Origin: Mesaphorura yosii
Lineage: Eukaryota > Arthropoda > Collembola > Poduromorpha > Tullbergiidae
Length of the DNA stretch: 64,000 bases
Assembly: GCA_009869945.1 (NCBI GenBank)
Contig: WIXG01000229.1
Span: 62,001-126,000 of the forward strand
Direction: 5' to 3'
Under the pieces are notes generated by a model. That model was given only the letters and a program-made list of their open reading frames with translations. It was not told the origin of the DNA and searched no databases. The translations under genes were made by a program, and so were the position numbers. This document shows positions 1-10,905 of the stretch, in pieces (the first letter of the stretch is position 1; every line of letters begins with the position of its first letter).

Positions 1-230
1 AGACCCGAGCATTTGATGCAGGTAACTCAGCTATACACTGCTTATCTAATCTCTTCTCCTCTGTCGTACTGTTTCGCCTTATCTGTATAAAAATGTGAAA
101 TAGAATCACTTCATAATTGTGATTCCAATAACATTTAAAGTTTTCAGACTCCAGCTCGACCTCGGGCAGCAACGAGTCGTTCTGCGCCGATGCTGACACC
201 GTATCAATTTGTGGGCCGAAGAAGTATTAG
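1..230 (+). CDS. 3' end of an unidentified gene (partial)
   Basis: Two exon pieces are inferred. The first is 1-21, ending CAG before a gtaact donor; the second is 148-230, after a tttcag acceptor. Spliced with one base carried over, they read in one frame to a TAG at 228-230 and give a Ser/Thr-rich tail ending in ICGPKKY. The reading frame is open across both pieces and the phase agrees at the junction. The rest of the gene is left of the window, so no family can be named. The tail is hydrophilic, has no membrane segment, and could be the cytoplasmic end of a receptor or simply a disordered C-terminus. It is short, so a chance frame cannot be excluded. Confidence 0.42.
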
Positions 231-559
231 TAGCCAAACAAATATCAGATTATCTCTTGATGGGTCGTGGTCTGGTGATCGATGCTGATTGCATCTTGTA
301 TGACGACATTGACGAATTGGCTCAATTAGCATCGCAATTATCACCAATGTATAAATTGTGTGTTCGTCGTTTGTGTTACTAAAAAGGGCATGTCACATTT
401 GAGCCTGAGCCGCTGCAGTGGTGCGTCAGATGATCAGATATGGTTAATGATTCATTGACGGTGGTGAGTTTTTTCATATTCACGAATTCACGTCCACGGC
501 TGGGCTGGTAGAAAGTAGCAGGACTCCGATTAATTGACAACTGCTTTCGTGCTTTCAGG
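231..559. other. Gap between the partial gene and the small secreted-peptide gene
   Basis: No convincing coding exon. The tttcag acceptor ending at 558 lies one base before the ATG of the next gene, so this stretch probably contains a 5' UTR intron and promoter of that gene. No clear TATA box was recognised. Confidence 0.4.
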
Positions 560-869
560 ATGCAGAAGCAGAGATTAGCAATTTGCGTAATTCTTGGGCT
601 CTGTTTCTGCGTTTACATGTTGATCGGATTGGCGTACGCCCGATCTCGCGAGGTAAATTAGCCTGCGTTCCCCACATTCTATAGCCTTCCCCTAGCCTTA
701 ATCAATCACGGTCTGAATTCCTTATCAGTGCTTGGAAGACGGTGACATTTTCCAGTGGGACGGATCGACAGGGAGCTGCTGCTCCAAGCCTTGCTATCAA
801 CAAGTGCGCTGGTCGAAAGGATACTGCAAGCGGCGCAACGAGCACGACAAACTGTCTGTATTCAATTAA
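560..869 (+). CDS. Small secreted cysteine-containing peptide, about 77 aa
   Basis: Two exons, 560-652 and 729-869, join in phase 0 and end at TAA 867-869. The ATG lies one base after a ctttcag acceptor, so the start codon opens exon 2 of the transcript. Residues 1-27 form a typical signal peptide: a QKQR basic start, then the hydrophobic core AICVILGLCFCVYMLIGLAY, with likely cleavage after AYA. The mature part of about 50 residues has five cysteines, including an adjacent pair, in the order C-x15-CC-x3-C-x10-C, followed by a basic tail (CKRRNEHDK). An AATAAA follows at 1000-1005. The CC pair recalls knottin-like secreted peptides, but the odd cysteine number fits no family I know. It is probably extracellular; a hormone, defence or matrix role cannot be chosen from sequence, and there is no basis for calling it a toxin. 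Confidence 0.6.
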
Positions 870-999
870 CTGCAGGACACGTAAGTTATGATACACACAG
901 TGCATGATTAATCCGTAGTACAAAGATATCATATGAGTTGCGTGTTGTGGAATCTCAAATGGCGTGAAGATAACGTAAAGCGTAGCGTACGAATATAAA

Positions 1000-1005
1000 A
1001 ATAAA
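1000..1005 (+). terminator. Poly(A) signal AATAAA of the small secreted-peptide gene
   Basis: Canonical AATAAA, 131 nt downstream of the stop codon at 867-869 on the same strand. Confidence 0.5.
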
Positions 1006-1202
1006 TATGATTGGAAAAACACACATCTCTGCTGCTTTATTCACTTAGCCATGTATCCTCGCTGGCTCTTCAAAATTTGTACTGATTTTAACATAGTTGA
1101 CAATTAAATGGAGATTCCAAGCTCTAATCAGTGAATATTGGTATCACCTGAAAGTAAACGTCGGTTGCTGGTGGTGTGACGAAGGAAGGAAGCCGATCCA
1201 AG

Positions 1203-2206
1203 ATGATGGACGACGATTTCTCGATCATCGAATCGAGCGAAGGCGGCAACGGCGACGACAACTGCGATGATTCGCCGCAATACACAGAGGTAAGTGTCTT
1301 ATATACGTGTGGGGTAGCAGTAGTAGCCAGGTCAAATGTCAAATCAAGACCACGCAGTTAATTAACGTGGAGCCTGATTACCTGATTGCTGAATTTGTTC
1401 TCCAGCTCCGCATAATTGGCCGCGACCTCGTCTCCTTTGATGTGACTCGGTTTGGCTCCTTTATCAAGCGAATTGATCTGTCATTCAATTACCTCAAGAC
1501 CCTCCAAGGGCTCAGTGTCTGCTGCGAGACGCTGGAGGAGCTCGTGCTAGATAATAACCAACTGGAGCGCCTGGAACTTGGCGCGCCGTTTCCAAGACTG
1601 GACACGATAAGCTTAAACAAGAATCGGGTATGTGACAAATGACTCCAAATTGCCCAAGTCTTGGTTACTGTCTATAAGAGCTTTCTGCTTTAGATTTGGC
1701 ACACTAGCGCTCTGCTGTCGGAGCTCGAGAACTACGCCCCAAGTCTCCGGTTTCTCAGCCTCCTTTCAAATCCAGGCAGCCCCGACCAGCTCACTAGCGA
1801 CTACGCAGACGAAGACGAGTCAGAGTACCCAAAGTTTCGTTGTCACATCCTCCACCACCTGCAGACTATCCGATTTCTCGACCACCGGCCTGTGAGTCCG
1901 GCGGAGTTGGCCGAGTCTGGAAAAGCGGGCTACGCTAACGTCAAGCTCACGTCGACGTATACTCCGCTACCGTCGAGCACGAGACTCGGCAGGGCTTTGT
2001 CGAGAAACGCCGTCGAAGGCACGTCCGACACTTCTCCCACGCATACACACGTAATAATTCCCCACGTGGCGAGCCCGACCGGCTCCGTGACCCCCATCGT
2101 GATCAAAACTCGGAGCCCGCACTCCTCGAAGCAGGGAAAGCGCCTAATCAAGTACATTGGCAAGAATTCCGAGGGGAATCGCTTCATCAAAGACACTGAC
2201 CTTTGA
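1203..2206 (+). CDS. LRMDA: Leucine-rich repeat protein, LRMDA/C10orf11-like
   Basis: Exons 1203-1289, 1406-1627 and 1694-2206 all join in phase 0, giving 273 aa. The N-terminus is acidic (MMDDDFSIIESSEGG). Residues about 45-105 carry leucine-rich repeats with the pattern LxxLxLxxNxL, seen in IDLSFNYLKTL, LEELVLDNNQLERL and LDTISLNKNRI. These are capped by an LRRcap-like stretch with NPGSPDQL, YPKFRCHILHHL and IRFLDHRPVSPAE. That cap matches the NP...YxxFRxxxLxxLxxLRFLD...V pattern of vertebrate LRMDA (C10orf11), a small protein linked to melanocyte differentiation and melanosome biology. The Ser/Thr-rich C-terminal 100 residues look disordered. The start is the first ATG of an ATGATG pair in frame. 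The LRR fold is secure; the exact orthology is an inference. It lies directly upstream of AP-3 delta, itself a lysosome-related-organelle gene. Confidence 0.75.
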
Positions 2207-3255
2207 TTTTCTGCATTTTCTTTTGTCGGGCCATGCCGATTTAATTTAATTACGATTACGATCATTAAATCAATGCTTGCTTTCAATCTCAATCGACTGA
2301 CATTCATTTCTCTGCCTGGCCTGCGTCTTGTATGCTTCCTGTTGCTGTCACGCACTGCGAATTAATTGCACTATGTGCGAGGTGCGAGTGCGAATTCGAG
2401 TTGCAAATGCAATGTAGAACACGAGCGAAGGAGACGAGATTTGTACTCTCGCTGGTCGTGTCACAAGATTCACAGAGAGCCAAGTCAACATATGGATGGA
2501 ATGAATATTTTATCATCCGAGGCAGGCAGCCAGTGCAGTGGACGTGCGGTGCACTGAACGGTACATTTCTACAGGAGCAGTGCGAGTGGTGAGGCGATCG
2601 AGTGCGTTGTTATCATGAACTTTAGCCTGCTCGACAATTTTCGATCTCAATGCAAGCAAGTGGGTCGACTTAATTGCGATTACAAGTTAATTAGGCGAGA
2701 GAGTGCTAAAAGCTAAGCCAAAATCAGTGCACAAAGCTAGCTAGGCTCAAAGTTTGTTCACCTTCCTTCCTTGCTGCCTGCATTCGTCCCCTGCGAACAC
2801 GTATCTCATGAATTGTGAGTTGTATTGCTGAAAGGAGATCACCTCACTTTAACGTGCCCAAACTCGACTCCCCCAAACATGTCAATTTAATTTTAGTGTT
2901 AGCGCAGATTTTAGAAGAGACATTGGAGCTGGAGCTTGAAGCTTTTGGCAGTTGAGTCGTCGCAAAGTGTCAGTCAAGCAGCATGCAAATATCCCATTTC
3001 CAGTTTTAAAATAATTATTTAATTACATTACGAGATCTTCATCCAATCCACGACTGGGATTAGGATTAAGCCCAACATCTGCGAGCTGCGAGATTAACAT
3101 CGCCATCATAATTGCATTTATTTATATTGCTCTGCTGTGGATGGCAGTTAGTTCAGGCACACTCGTTTGAATCTGGAGCACTAAACACGAATTAGTCAAC
3201 TTGGAGCTTTGCCTCAAGCTTTAATCAGCTCGTCTCCGCCACCAGAAGACACAAA
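2207..3255. other. Gap between the LRR gene and AP-3 delta
   Basis: Contains an ATTAAA poly(A)-like signal at 2264-2269 for the LRR gene and presumably the promoter and 5' UTR of AP-3 delta. The two short ORFs around 2332-2592 lack splice context and look like chance. Nothing else is recognised. Confidence 0.5.
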
Positions 3256-6200
3256 ATGGCTCTGAAGAAGGTCAAAGTCAATTTGGAACGGATCTTCGAC
3301 AAGAACATGACCGATCTGGTCCGTGGAATCCGAAACAATAAGGACAATGAATCAAAGTACATCGCCCAGTGCATGGAAGAGATCAAAATCGAACTTAAGC
3401 AAGATAATATCGCTGTGAAAGCGAATGCAATCACAAAGCTAACTTATGTAAGGCAATTTGACCAGTTAACCGATCCTAACCTAACCTCGATCTGGTTTTA
3501 TTTAATGCTTATTTATGTGCACAACAGTTACAAATGCTTGGCTACGATATCAGTTGGGCCGGTTTCAATGTGATCGAGGTGATGAGTTCGTCCAAGTTCA
3601 CACACAAACGGCTCGGATACCTGGCCGCCTCGCAGTGCTTCCACGAAGACTTGGAGCTCCTGATGCTCACCACCAACATGATCAGGAAAGACTTGAGTAG
3701 CCAGAATCAGTACGAAGCAGGAGTTGCCTTATCAGCGCTATCGTGCTTTGCTGGCCCGGACCTAGCTCGAGATTTGTCGAACGATATCATGACATTGGTA
3801 AGCCACTGAAAACTAGAATTCATGTATCTGGAGTTAATGCCCGCTTTTTCTACCGTTTGCGATTTAGTTAACGTCCACGAAGCCTTACCTGAGGAAGAAA
3901 GGCGTCCTGATGCTCTACAAAATATTTTTGAAGTTCCCGGATGCCCTGAGGCCTGCTTTTCCTAGACTAAAAGAAAAATTAGAAGGTAATCAATCGTAAA
4001 GGCTGTAATTTGGCTTGCCCTTCTCCTATCGGTCTAATTTTACCCTCCGCCTGCTCACAGATCCGGACCCGGGCGTCCAATCCGCAGCTGTCAATGTGAT
4101 TTGTGAGCTGGCGCGGAAGAATCCAAAGAATTACCTCAGCCTTGCTCCGATTTTCTTTAAACTGATGACGACCTCAACAAATAATTGGATGCTGATTAAG
4201 ATAATTAAGCTGGTAAGAGCCCGTGACCCCTTCGGGCAACGTAAATTGTTACGGACGCTCATTTTCTTGGTTCTTCCCAGTTTGGAGCTCTGACCCCTCT
4301 CGAGCCACGTCTGGGCAAGAAACTGATCGAACCACTCACGAATTTGATCCACAGCACTTCGGCCATGAGTCTCCTTTATGAATGCATCAATACAACAATC
4401 GCTGGTGAGTTGGCATTCGCAATTCGCATTGGCATGGATTGAGCAGTAACGATAAATGTGCTTGAGCCTTGCGCGAATGCTGCTGAATTTGAATTTCAAA
4501 TTTTGGGAATGCACGTCGGTCAAAATCTGTCGATGTCGATTTGTATTGTCCACTCGTCCTCCTCCTTCAGACGTCAGAATCAGCTTACGGGAATTTTATG
4601 TGCTTTCTTCCTTTGTATTTTCAACAGTTCTCATTTCCATTTCAACAGGGATGCCCAATCACAGCGCCTCAATTCAGGTATCAGTAAAAAGCAGGTCGAT
4701 CGTCGATTCTTGAACTTCTTACTCAAGAGCGATGGGCGATATTTTTGTTTTTGCAGCTTTGTGTTCAAAAATTGCGAATCCTCATTGAAGACTCTGACCA
4801 GAACCTGAAATATTTGGGCCTGCTCGCGATGAGTCGAATTCTGGCGACGCACCCGAAATCAGTGCAGTCACACAAGGACTTGATTATGAAATGCCTGGAC
4901 GACAAGGACGACTCGATTCGGCTCCGGGCGCTGGATCTCCTGTACGGGATGGTCTCGAAGAAGAATCTGATGGAGATTGTCAAGAAGCTGATGGTGCACA
5001 TGGAAAAGGCCGAGGGCACCGTGTACAGAGACGAACTCATGAGCAAAATCATTCAAATCTGCTCGCAAAACGACTACCAGCACATTTCCAACTTTGAATG
5101 GTACATCAGCGTCCTCGTCGAAATCACGCGGATTGAGGGCGTCTCGCACGGCGAGCTCGTCGCCGCCCAACTTCTCGACGTCTCCGTGCGAGTCCACACT
5201 ATTCGTCCCTTTGCCGTCCAGCAAATGAGCATCCTCGTCGAAAATCCGTTTGCCGTGTTTGGGCTCTCGGGCGGATCCTCGACTCGCACGCCCTGCATGA
5301 CGGAAGTCCTCTCGGCGGCGGCGTGGATTTGTGGAGAATACCCACAGTAAGATGAATAACGGATTTAAAGCACACATTTAATTAAACCCGCAATTAAATT
5401 AATGCTCACGTATCTCGTCGTTTTTCAGGTTTCTTTCGACACCAATGGCGACCCTCCTCGCTTTACTGGAGCCAAGGCTGAAGATCCTGCCCCCAAATAT
5501 TCAGGCGGTTTGCTTGCAGAACAGCCTCAAGATTCTGACTTATGTGCTGGCGTCAGGCGGCGGTGCAGGTGCAGGCGGCTCCACTCAGATTCCGGCGCAA
5601 GACCAGACTGTTGATTTACTTGGCGCTAATGAAAACGGCGTGGGAGGCGGTGGTGGAGACCACGCCGACTCCGACACCTTGACCGCCTTGACGGCGCCGA
5701 ATTTGGAGTACGAATTGCTTGAAGGCGAAGCCAAGGATCCTGAAACTAACAAAAACGCGGAAGCGGAGGAAGAGGCGGCGGCAAATTCGATCCCGACAGC
5801 AATGCAAACGCCAACACCGTCGGCGCCACCCACTAGCAATGAAAAAGTCGACCTTGACTTCACCGCTCTTCAAGAGAAACTTAAGACTTTCATCTCCAGC
5901 GAAGATCTGGAAGTCCAGGAGCGGGCGTCAGCATTCCACAACATTCTTAAATCCTTCCTGAAGCTCGAGTCAAAGTCTGAGCTGGATCGGACCCAGTTTG
6001 GCAAGGAGCTCCGCACGTTCTTCGCCCTGGAGCTGAACCCTGTCGCGCCGAAAGCTCAGAAGAAGGTGCCGATCCCCGAAGGGCTCGATTTGGACGCGTG
6101 GATCAACGACCCGCCGTCGGAGAGCGAAGACGAGGCGACGAATGTCCAGACGGATGCCTTTGTCAAAGGCGCTGTGAACATGTTTGGGGAAAAGGAAGAA

Positions 6201-7109
6201 AAGGTGGTGTATTACGAGCCGACGGAGGAGGAACTTCTGCAGGTAAGGAATTCGCGCGCCTAGAAATTTCACGGCGTCGAGGGAATTTTTGAATTAACGC
6301 CCCATTTTTTGAATTTTAGAAACGCGAAGCTCGGAAACATGAGCAAGAACTGAACCCGCATTACTTGAAGCTTTCCACAAAAGCGAGCCCTTCCAAGCAG
6401 CCGTCGAGGGACGCTTCTGGCGGTGTGGACGTGCCGCCCGTGGCGGAGCTTGACCTCAGCACGCCACTGAAGATCGTGGGCCTCGCGAGCTCCGATCAGT
6501 ACCTCAAAGTACCGTCGCGCTCTTCCAAGAAGCAGAAGAAAAAGAAGAGGAAGCGTACCAAGTCAAAGGAGGAGCAGGAAGAGAACGATGCGGATGCAGA
6601 CGCCGAAGACTCGTCAGCGCCCACGCACACGGTCAACCGGATCATCGAAATGCCCGAAGGTGCGACGCTCTCCGACCACGAAGAGTCGCACCTGCCAGAG
6701 GACGACCCCCATCGGGCGCTCGACATCGATCTTGACATGTAAGACCGCCTATAGTAAATTTATGCGGGAATTTAAATTAACCGCCACGCCAATGCTTCTT
6801 TTGGCCAGGCCGTTGGAGTCGTACGAGACGATCCCGGCGCCTTCACACCGGAAATCGAAGAAGTCGTCGGATCCGCATTACCTGAGCGCCAATGGAAACA
6901 ATAAAGAGAGTGCCGACGTCGCGGAGCCGCAGCCGAAGTCCAAGGATAAGGACAAGGAAAAATCTGATAAGCACAAGGATAAGAAGAAGAAGGCGAAGAA
7001 GAGCAAAGAGAAGGAAGAGGGCAAAGAAAAATCGTCAAAGTCGAAAAAGTCGTCGAAATCCAAGCCGCCGCCGGGCCCAGAAGTCATGGAAATTGATTTG
7101 ATGTCCTGA
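3256..7109 (+). CDS. AP3D1: AP-3 complex subunit delta
   Basis: Ten exons: 3256-3447, 3528-3797, 3868-3985, 4061-4212, 4281-4404, 4628-4677, 4757-5346, 5429-6242, 6320-6738 and 6809-7109. They total 3030 nt, 1009 aa, and every junction agrees in phase. This is the large delta subunit of the AP-3 adaptor, which sorts cargo from endosomes to lysosomes and pigment or lysosome-related organelles (garnet in Drosophila). Residues 1 to about 560 are the HEAT-like adaptin trunk, with hallmarks ALKKVKVNLERIFDKNMTDLVRGIRNNKDNE, split here as VNLERIFDKNMTDLVRGIR; also YDISWAGFNVIEVMSS and SAAVNVICELARKNPKNYL. Acidic linkers follow, then the delta-specific motif DPHRALDIDLDMPL and two Lys-rich blocks (about residues 840 and 957-1000). 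The protein stops in the second Lys-rich block, so the roughly 230-residue C-terminal ear of vertebrate delta is absent. The start ATG matches the family N-terminus. Confidence 0.95.
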
Positions 7110-7272
7110 TCGCGGCGGCCAGGCGTATTTTGGCTGGAGAGTCACTGGAGTTGAAGATTTAATTTAATGCATATTGCTACTGAGTACTAAAGTGTCTTGG
7201 AATAATCACAATCACAGTGTGTCAAATCATGTCAAATGATGACTTACACATTGGATATTAAATTGTTACAAA

Positions 7273-7278
7273 TTTATT
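7273..7278 (-). terminator. Poly(A) signal of the Ig-domain gene
   Basis: AATAAA on the minus strand, 67 nt beyond the stop of the Ig gene. AP-3 delta has an ATTAAA on the plus strand at 7257-7262, so the two transcripts probably overlap tail to tail by a few tens of bases. Confidence 0.5.
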
Positions 7279-7344
7279 ACCGAAAGTAAACTAAATTACA
7301 GAAAACTAGTGGCTAATCAACTAATTAATTCGGTATGAGGTACG

Positions 7345-10300
7345 CTAGTGACAGAGAAAAAGGAGCGTTTCAGACTTGAGATGGTTTTCGCCGTCGGACA
7401 CTTCGCACTGGTAATTGCCCGTGTCCGGCGGCCGCACGTGCCGAATGAGTAACACCGAGCGGAGCATCGGATTAATGCCCGGCGCCAGCGTCACGTTGAA
7501 CTTGTCATGGAAGTCTTCTTCCGTGTACGCCAGCGTCTTGTTCACGGCCACGATGATGTCCGGCTGAGAAACGTTGTAAAACTTGCGCTTCCAACCGACC
7601 GTCTGCGAATCGTAAAAAATTGAGCAAACATAAGCAAATCAAGGCAAAGCATTGACCGTAAAACACAAAAAACGCCGCCGTGCCCCCATTCGCAATACGC
7701 AATTGCGTAATCGAACTTGATCCCATATCGAAAATTACAAATTGCGAATTTACGTGTGCGAACTTACTAAATGCGGATTTACGTTCCCGTGTCTTTTTCT
7801 GATGTGGACGTCGCAGATGATTTCGGTGGGGCCGTCGAGTTTCGGGCAGGCGGCGACGTGCGCGTGGATTTTCGAGACGACTCCGCTCGTCGACGTACTT
7901 CTGCCTGCGGCCTGCGCCTGCAAATTAAAGTCGGTGGCTCGTTCCGCGCTGAAGAGCCCTCCGTCACCGTCCAACTTTTCGTTCGAACTCTCTTGGATTT
8001 TGTGCACCGTCATTGTGCTTTCGTACTCGGACGCGGACGCTTTTTTGCTGCTGCTTGAATTCGATTTTGAAGACGCGCTAGCGCTAGAATTTTTGTGAGA
8101 GTCCATCTGCTTAATTCGTTTGACGAGAATCATTTTTCTCTGGACGCTGCTGCTGTTCTTCGTCGTCTTGTTGCCTTTGCCGTGGTCGTGGTCCTGGCCA
8201 TCTTTCTCGCTGTCGCCTCCGTTCTCGTCCAAATTTGCTGCGATCGCGTTCACGTTTTTAATTTCCGCCTTCATTTTGTTTATCTGCTTCGTTTCGAGTT
8301 GCAAAAACGCCGGCGTCCGCGAGTTGGCGCTGCCGCTGCGAAATCGGGCCACGTTGTCTTCCTCGTCAAAATCGTCAGCAATGTCGCTGTTTCTGAATGC
8401 GTGGTGAGCCAGCGAGTGGCGCCCTCTTCCGAAGCTCGGGCCGAGGCCGAGCGTCTCCGGGACGCCGGGCACAATGTCAAAGTGGCCGTCGATGAGCCCG
8501 TCGCCTGTGCCACTACCGCCTGACGTTGAAACTCCGCTCTGCGTCACGATTGACGGTATAATTTCAATGTGGCGCTCGCCCGCGAAATTTGAATTTGCAT
8601 TCGAGCTTGTGAAGCCCGTCGGCTTTACCGTTGCCGTCTTCTGCTGCTGCTGCAGAACTGGGCTGAACTTCACTTTGGTGTTGATGGGCGGTGGTGGCGG
8701 CGCTGGTGCCTTTAGCGTGCTCGACGGTACAGCGTTTTCATTTTCATTTCTCAGCGCCTGCAGTTTTTTGACTCCGTGTTGGTGGTGCTGATTTTGCTGC
8801 AGAATTTGCAGTTGTATTGTCTTTCGATCAGCTGCTTCCGTTCCCAATCCTGATTTCGCGGCCTTCGAGCTCGGCGTTTGCGCAGACGTTGGCGTAGGTG
8901 AGTTGGTTCCTGTATCAGCCTTTGGCCGAAGCTGCGGCTGCAGTGAGCCGTGCTGCTGCTGGTGGTGATTCTCGCCCCTTTGTTGTTGATTCTTTAGTTT
9001 TTGCAGCAACCTTGATGGACTCGCTTCGTCTGTTCCCCATTTTCATGCATCCACGCATCGCAGTTCACCAAATTCACATGTGAAAGAAAAGAAAAGAGAG
9101 AAGCACGTTAGCACGTATTAAATTAACTACAATTAAGATCTTTAAGCGTTCGCATATTGCGTTTGTGTCTGCATCCTCGTTTTCAGTTTCAGCTTCAGTT
9201 TCAATTTTAATGTAAATAAACACAAACATGCAAATTAGAAAAGAATCACACGGCAGGAAGAGCCAACCGTCAATTCGAATTTCCTTGCCTTTGAATTTAA
9301 AATCTCAACCTTGGGCAAGGCTAATTTAATTCTTAATTCGTATTCGTGTCTGTCTTTAAATGACAATTACGACAATCGCCAATCTCCAATTACGACGACA
9401 AAAAGAAAACGACCACGCGCGTACGTGTGTGAGGATGTCGACAATTAAGTAATTAAGCATTTAAGCAATTAAGCAATTAAGCACTGACCTCTAAGGTGTG
9501 TCGGCAGCGTGACGATTTCCGATTTCGAGTATCGATCTTGAACTTCAGGAGCATGCGTTGAAGACACCGAAGGAGGCGAAAACGAAAACGAAGGTGATTT
9601 CGTCGAAGACGGAGCTGCCAAGGTGCTGGCGCCCGCGCCGAAGGAGTTTAACGGCCTCGGCGACGGGGCAACGATGGGCTTCGTGATGGCGAATACTTTC
9701 GACTTCTCTCCGTGCGCGTACGACGGCTGCTGCCTCTCGTCACCTTCGGCACTTCCATTTTCGTCTTCCTCATCCGCCTCGTCACCGTCTTCGCTTGGCT
9801 CGCTTCCGCCCTTGAAGAGCACCACCTTTGCGTCCGCGTTGTTCACGTTGCCTGCCCGTCCGCCGCCATAGCCGCCTTGCGCCTGGCCGTGGCCCTGTTT
9901 ATTCAGTACCTTCGCCTGCATCGCCTTCATTTTCCGGTCCAGCTCCGCCAGCCTGTCGAGCTCGACATTGGTGTGGTAGTCGAGGTACTCCTCGTGATTC
10001 AGGAACGTTTCCGGCCCTGCCTCCTCCGACGAGATGGAATTGTGGAGGCCGGGGATGAGGAGTCGTCCCGGCTTGACCTTCACCCTCGGATCCGGCGGTA
10101 TTATCGGACCAGGAAGGGCCTGCTGGCCCTTAGAACCCTTTGGAACGAACGATTGTGAGGCCGGGTCGTACACGTGTATCGTCGGCACTTCCAGCTCCAT
10201 CGGTCTTCGGTCTGGAGCTGGAGCGCGGATTGGTGGAAAGTACGAAGGGTTCGGCGGCCTATCAAACGGGAGATCACGATTCCGATACGATGACAGGTAA

Positions 10301-10905
10301 TTTGGGGATCCTCGAACACGTGGATCATCGAAGGCAATCGTCCGATGGTGGTCTCCGTTGTCCAACGGCCTCACGACGTAGTTCGCTAGCGCATGGGCGT
10401 GCCCGTTTGGGGGCGAGGTATTCGGCTGCACGAAGGAAGCTTCACCACGAAAGCGGTATCGATCACGGTCACCGGAGTGACGTTCGCGGAAGAGGGCAGG
10501 GTTCCTATTTCTGTCTTGCGCCGTGACGGCAGCGGCGCTGGAGTACGGCAGCACGGCGTGCGACAGGGGTCGTGGCTGATTCCGCGGGTCATCTTCGAAC
10601 CGGAAGAATTTCCTGCCCGTCCGCAGGTCTTCGTCGGGGAAGAGCGAGTACACGCTCCCATCCCTCGGGAGCGTCATGATGGGCGCAGGTCGAGGTCGAG
10701 GTTGAGGCTCACATTGCGTGAGGGTGCACAAGATCAGCGTAATTTGTACAATTAACGTAGGAGTTAGGAACCTTTTTGGTAGAACTGAAAATGACGAAGC
10801 TGAGGAGTTCGACCGCGAGCTGCCTGGAGTTCCGCACTGCCACGGCCACGGACCCTGAATTGATGTCGACATCGAATTTCGGCCACGGCGCCTTGACGTC
10901 GACAT
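7345..10905 (-). CDS. Secreted or membrane-tethered disordered protein with one C-terminal Ig domain
   Basis: Minus-strand exons 10905-9489, 9029-7783 and 7602-7345 join in phases 1 and 0, giving 973 aa. The start is the ATG of MSTSRRRGRNS; a hydrophobic segment at about 46-64 (FLTPTLIVQITLILCTLTQ) is a late signal peptide or signal anchor. Residues 65-870 are mostly disordered: Pro/Arg-rich, an acidic run (EDGDEADEEDENG), poly-Gln stretches and a short Leu/Lys coiled-coil-like stretch (ELDRLAELDRKMKAMQAK). The last 100 residues form one Ig fold: Cys878 in EIICDV, Trp892 in VGWKRK, and the DTGNYQC motif with Cys954. The protein ends 19 residues after that cysteine with no second membrane segment or GPI signal. 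The middle acceptor has a weak pyrimidine tract but agrees in phase. I do not recognise the family; arthropod FAM187-type single-Ig proteins are one possibility. Confidence 0.72.

Noticed and set aside
5719..7101. Arg/Lys-rich ORFs in alternative frames of AP-3 delta
   Set aside because: They are frame shadows of the Lys-rich and acidic coding exons of AP-3 delta.
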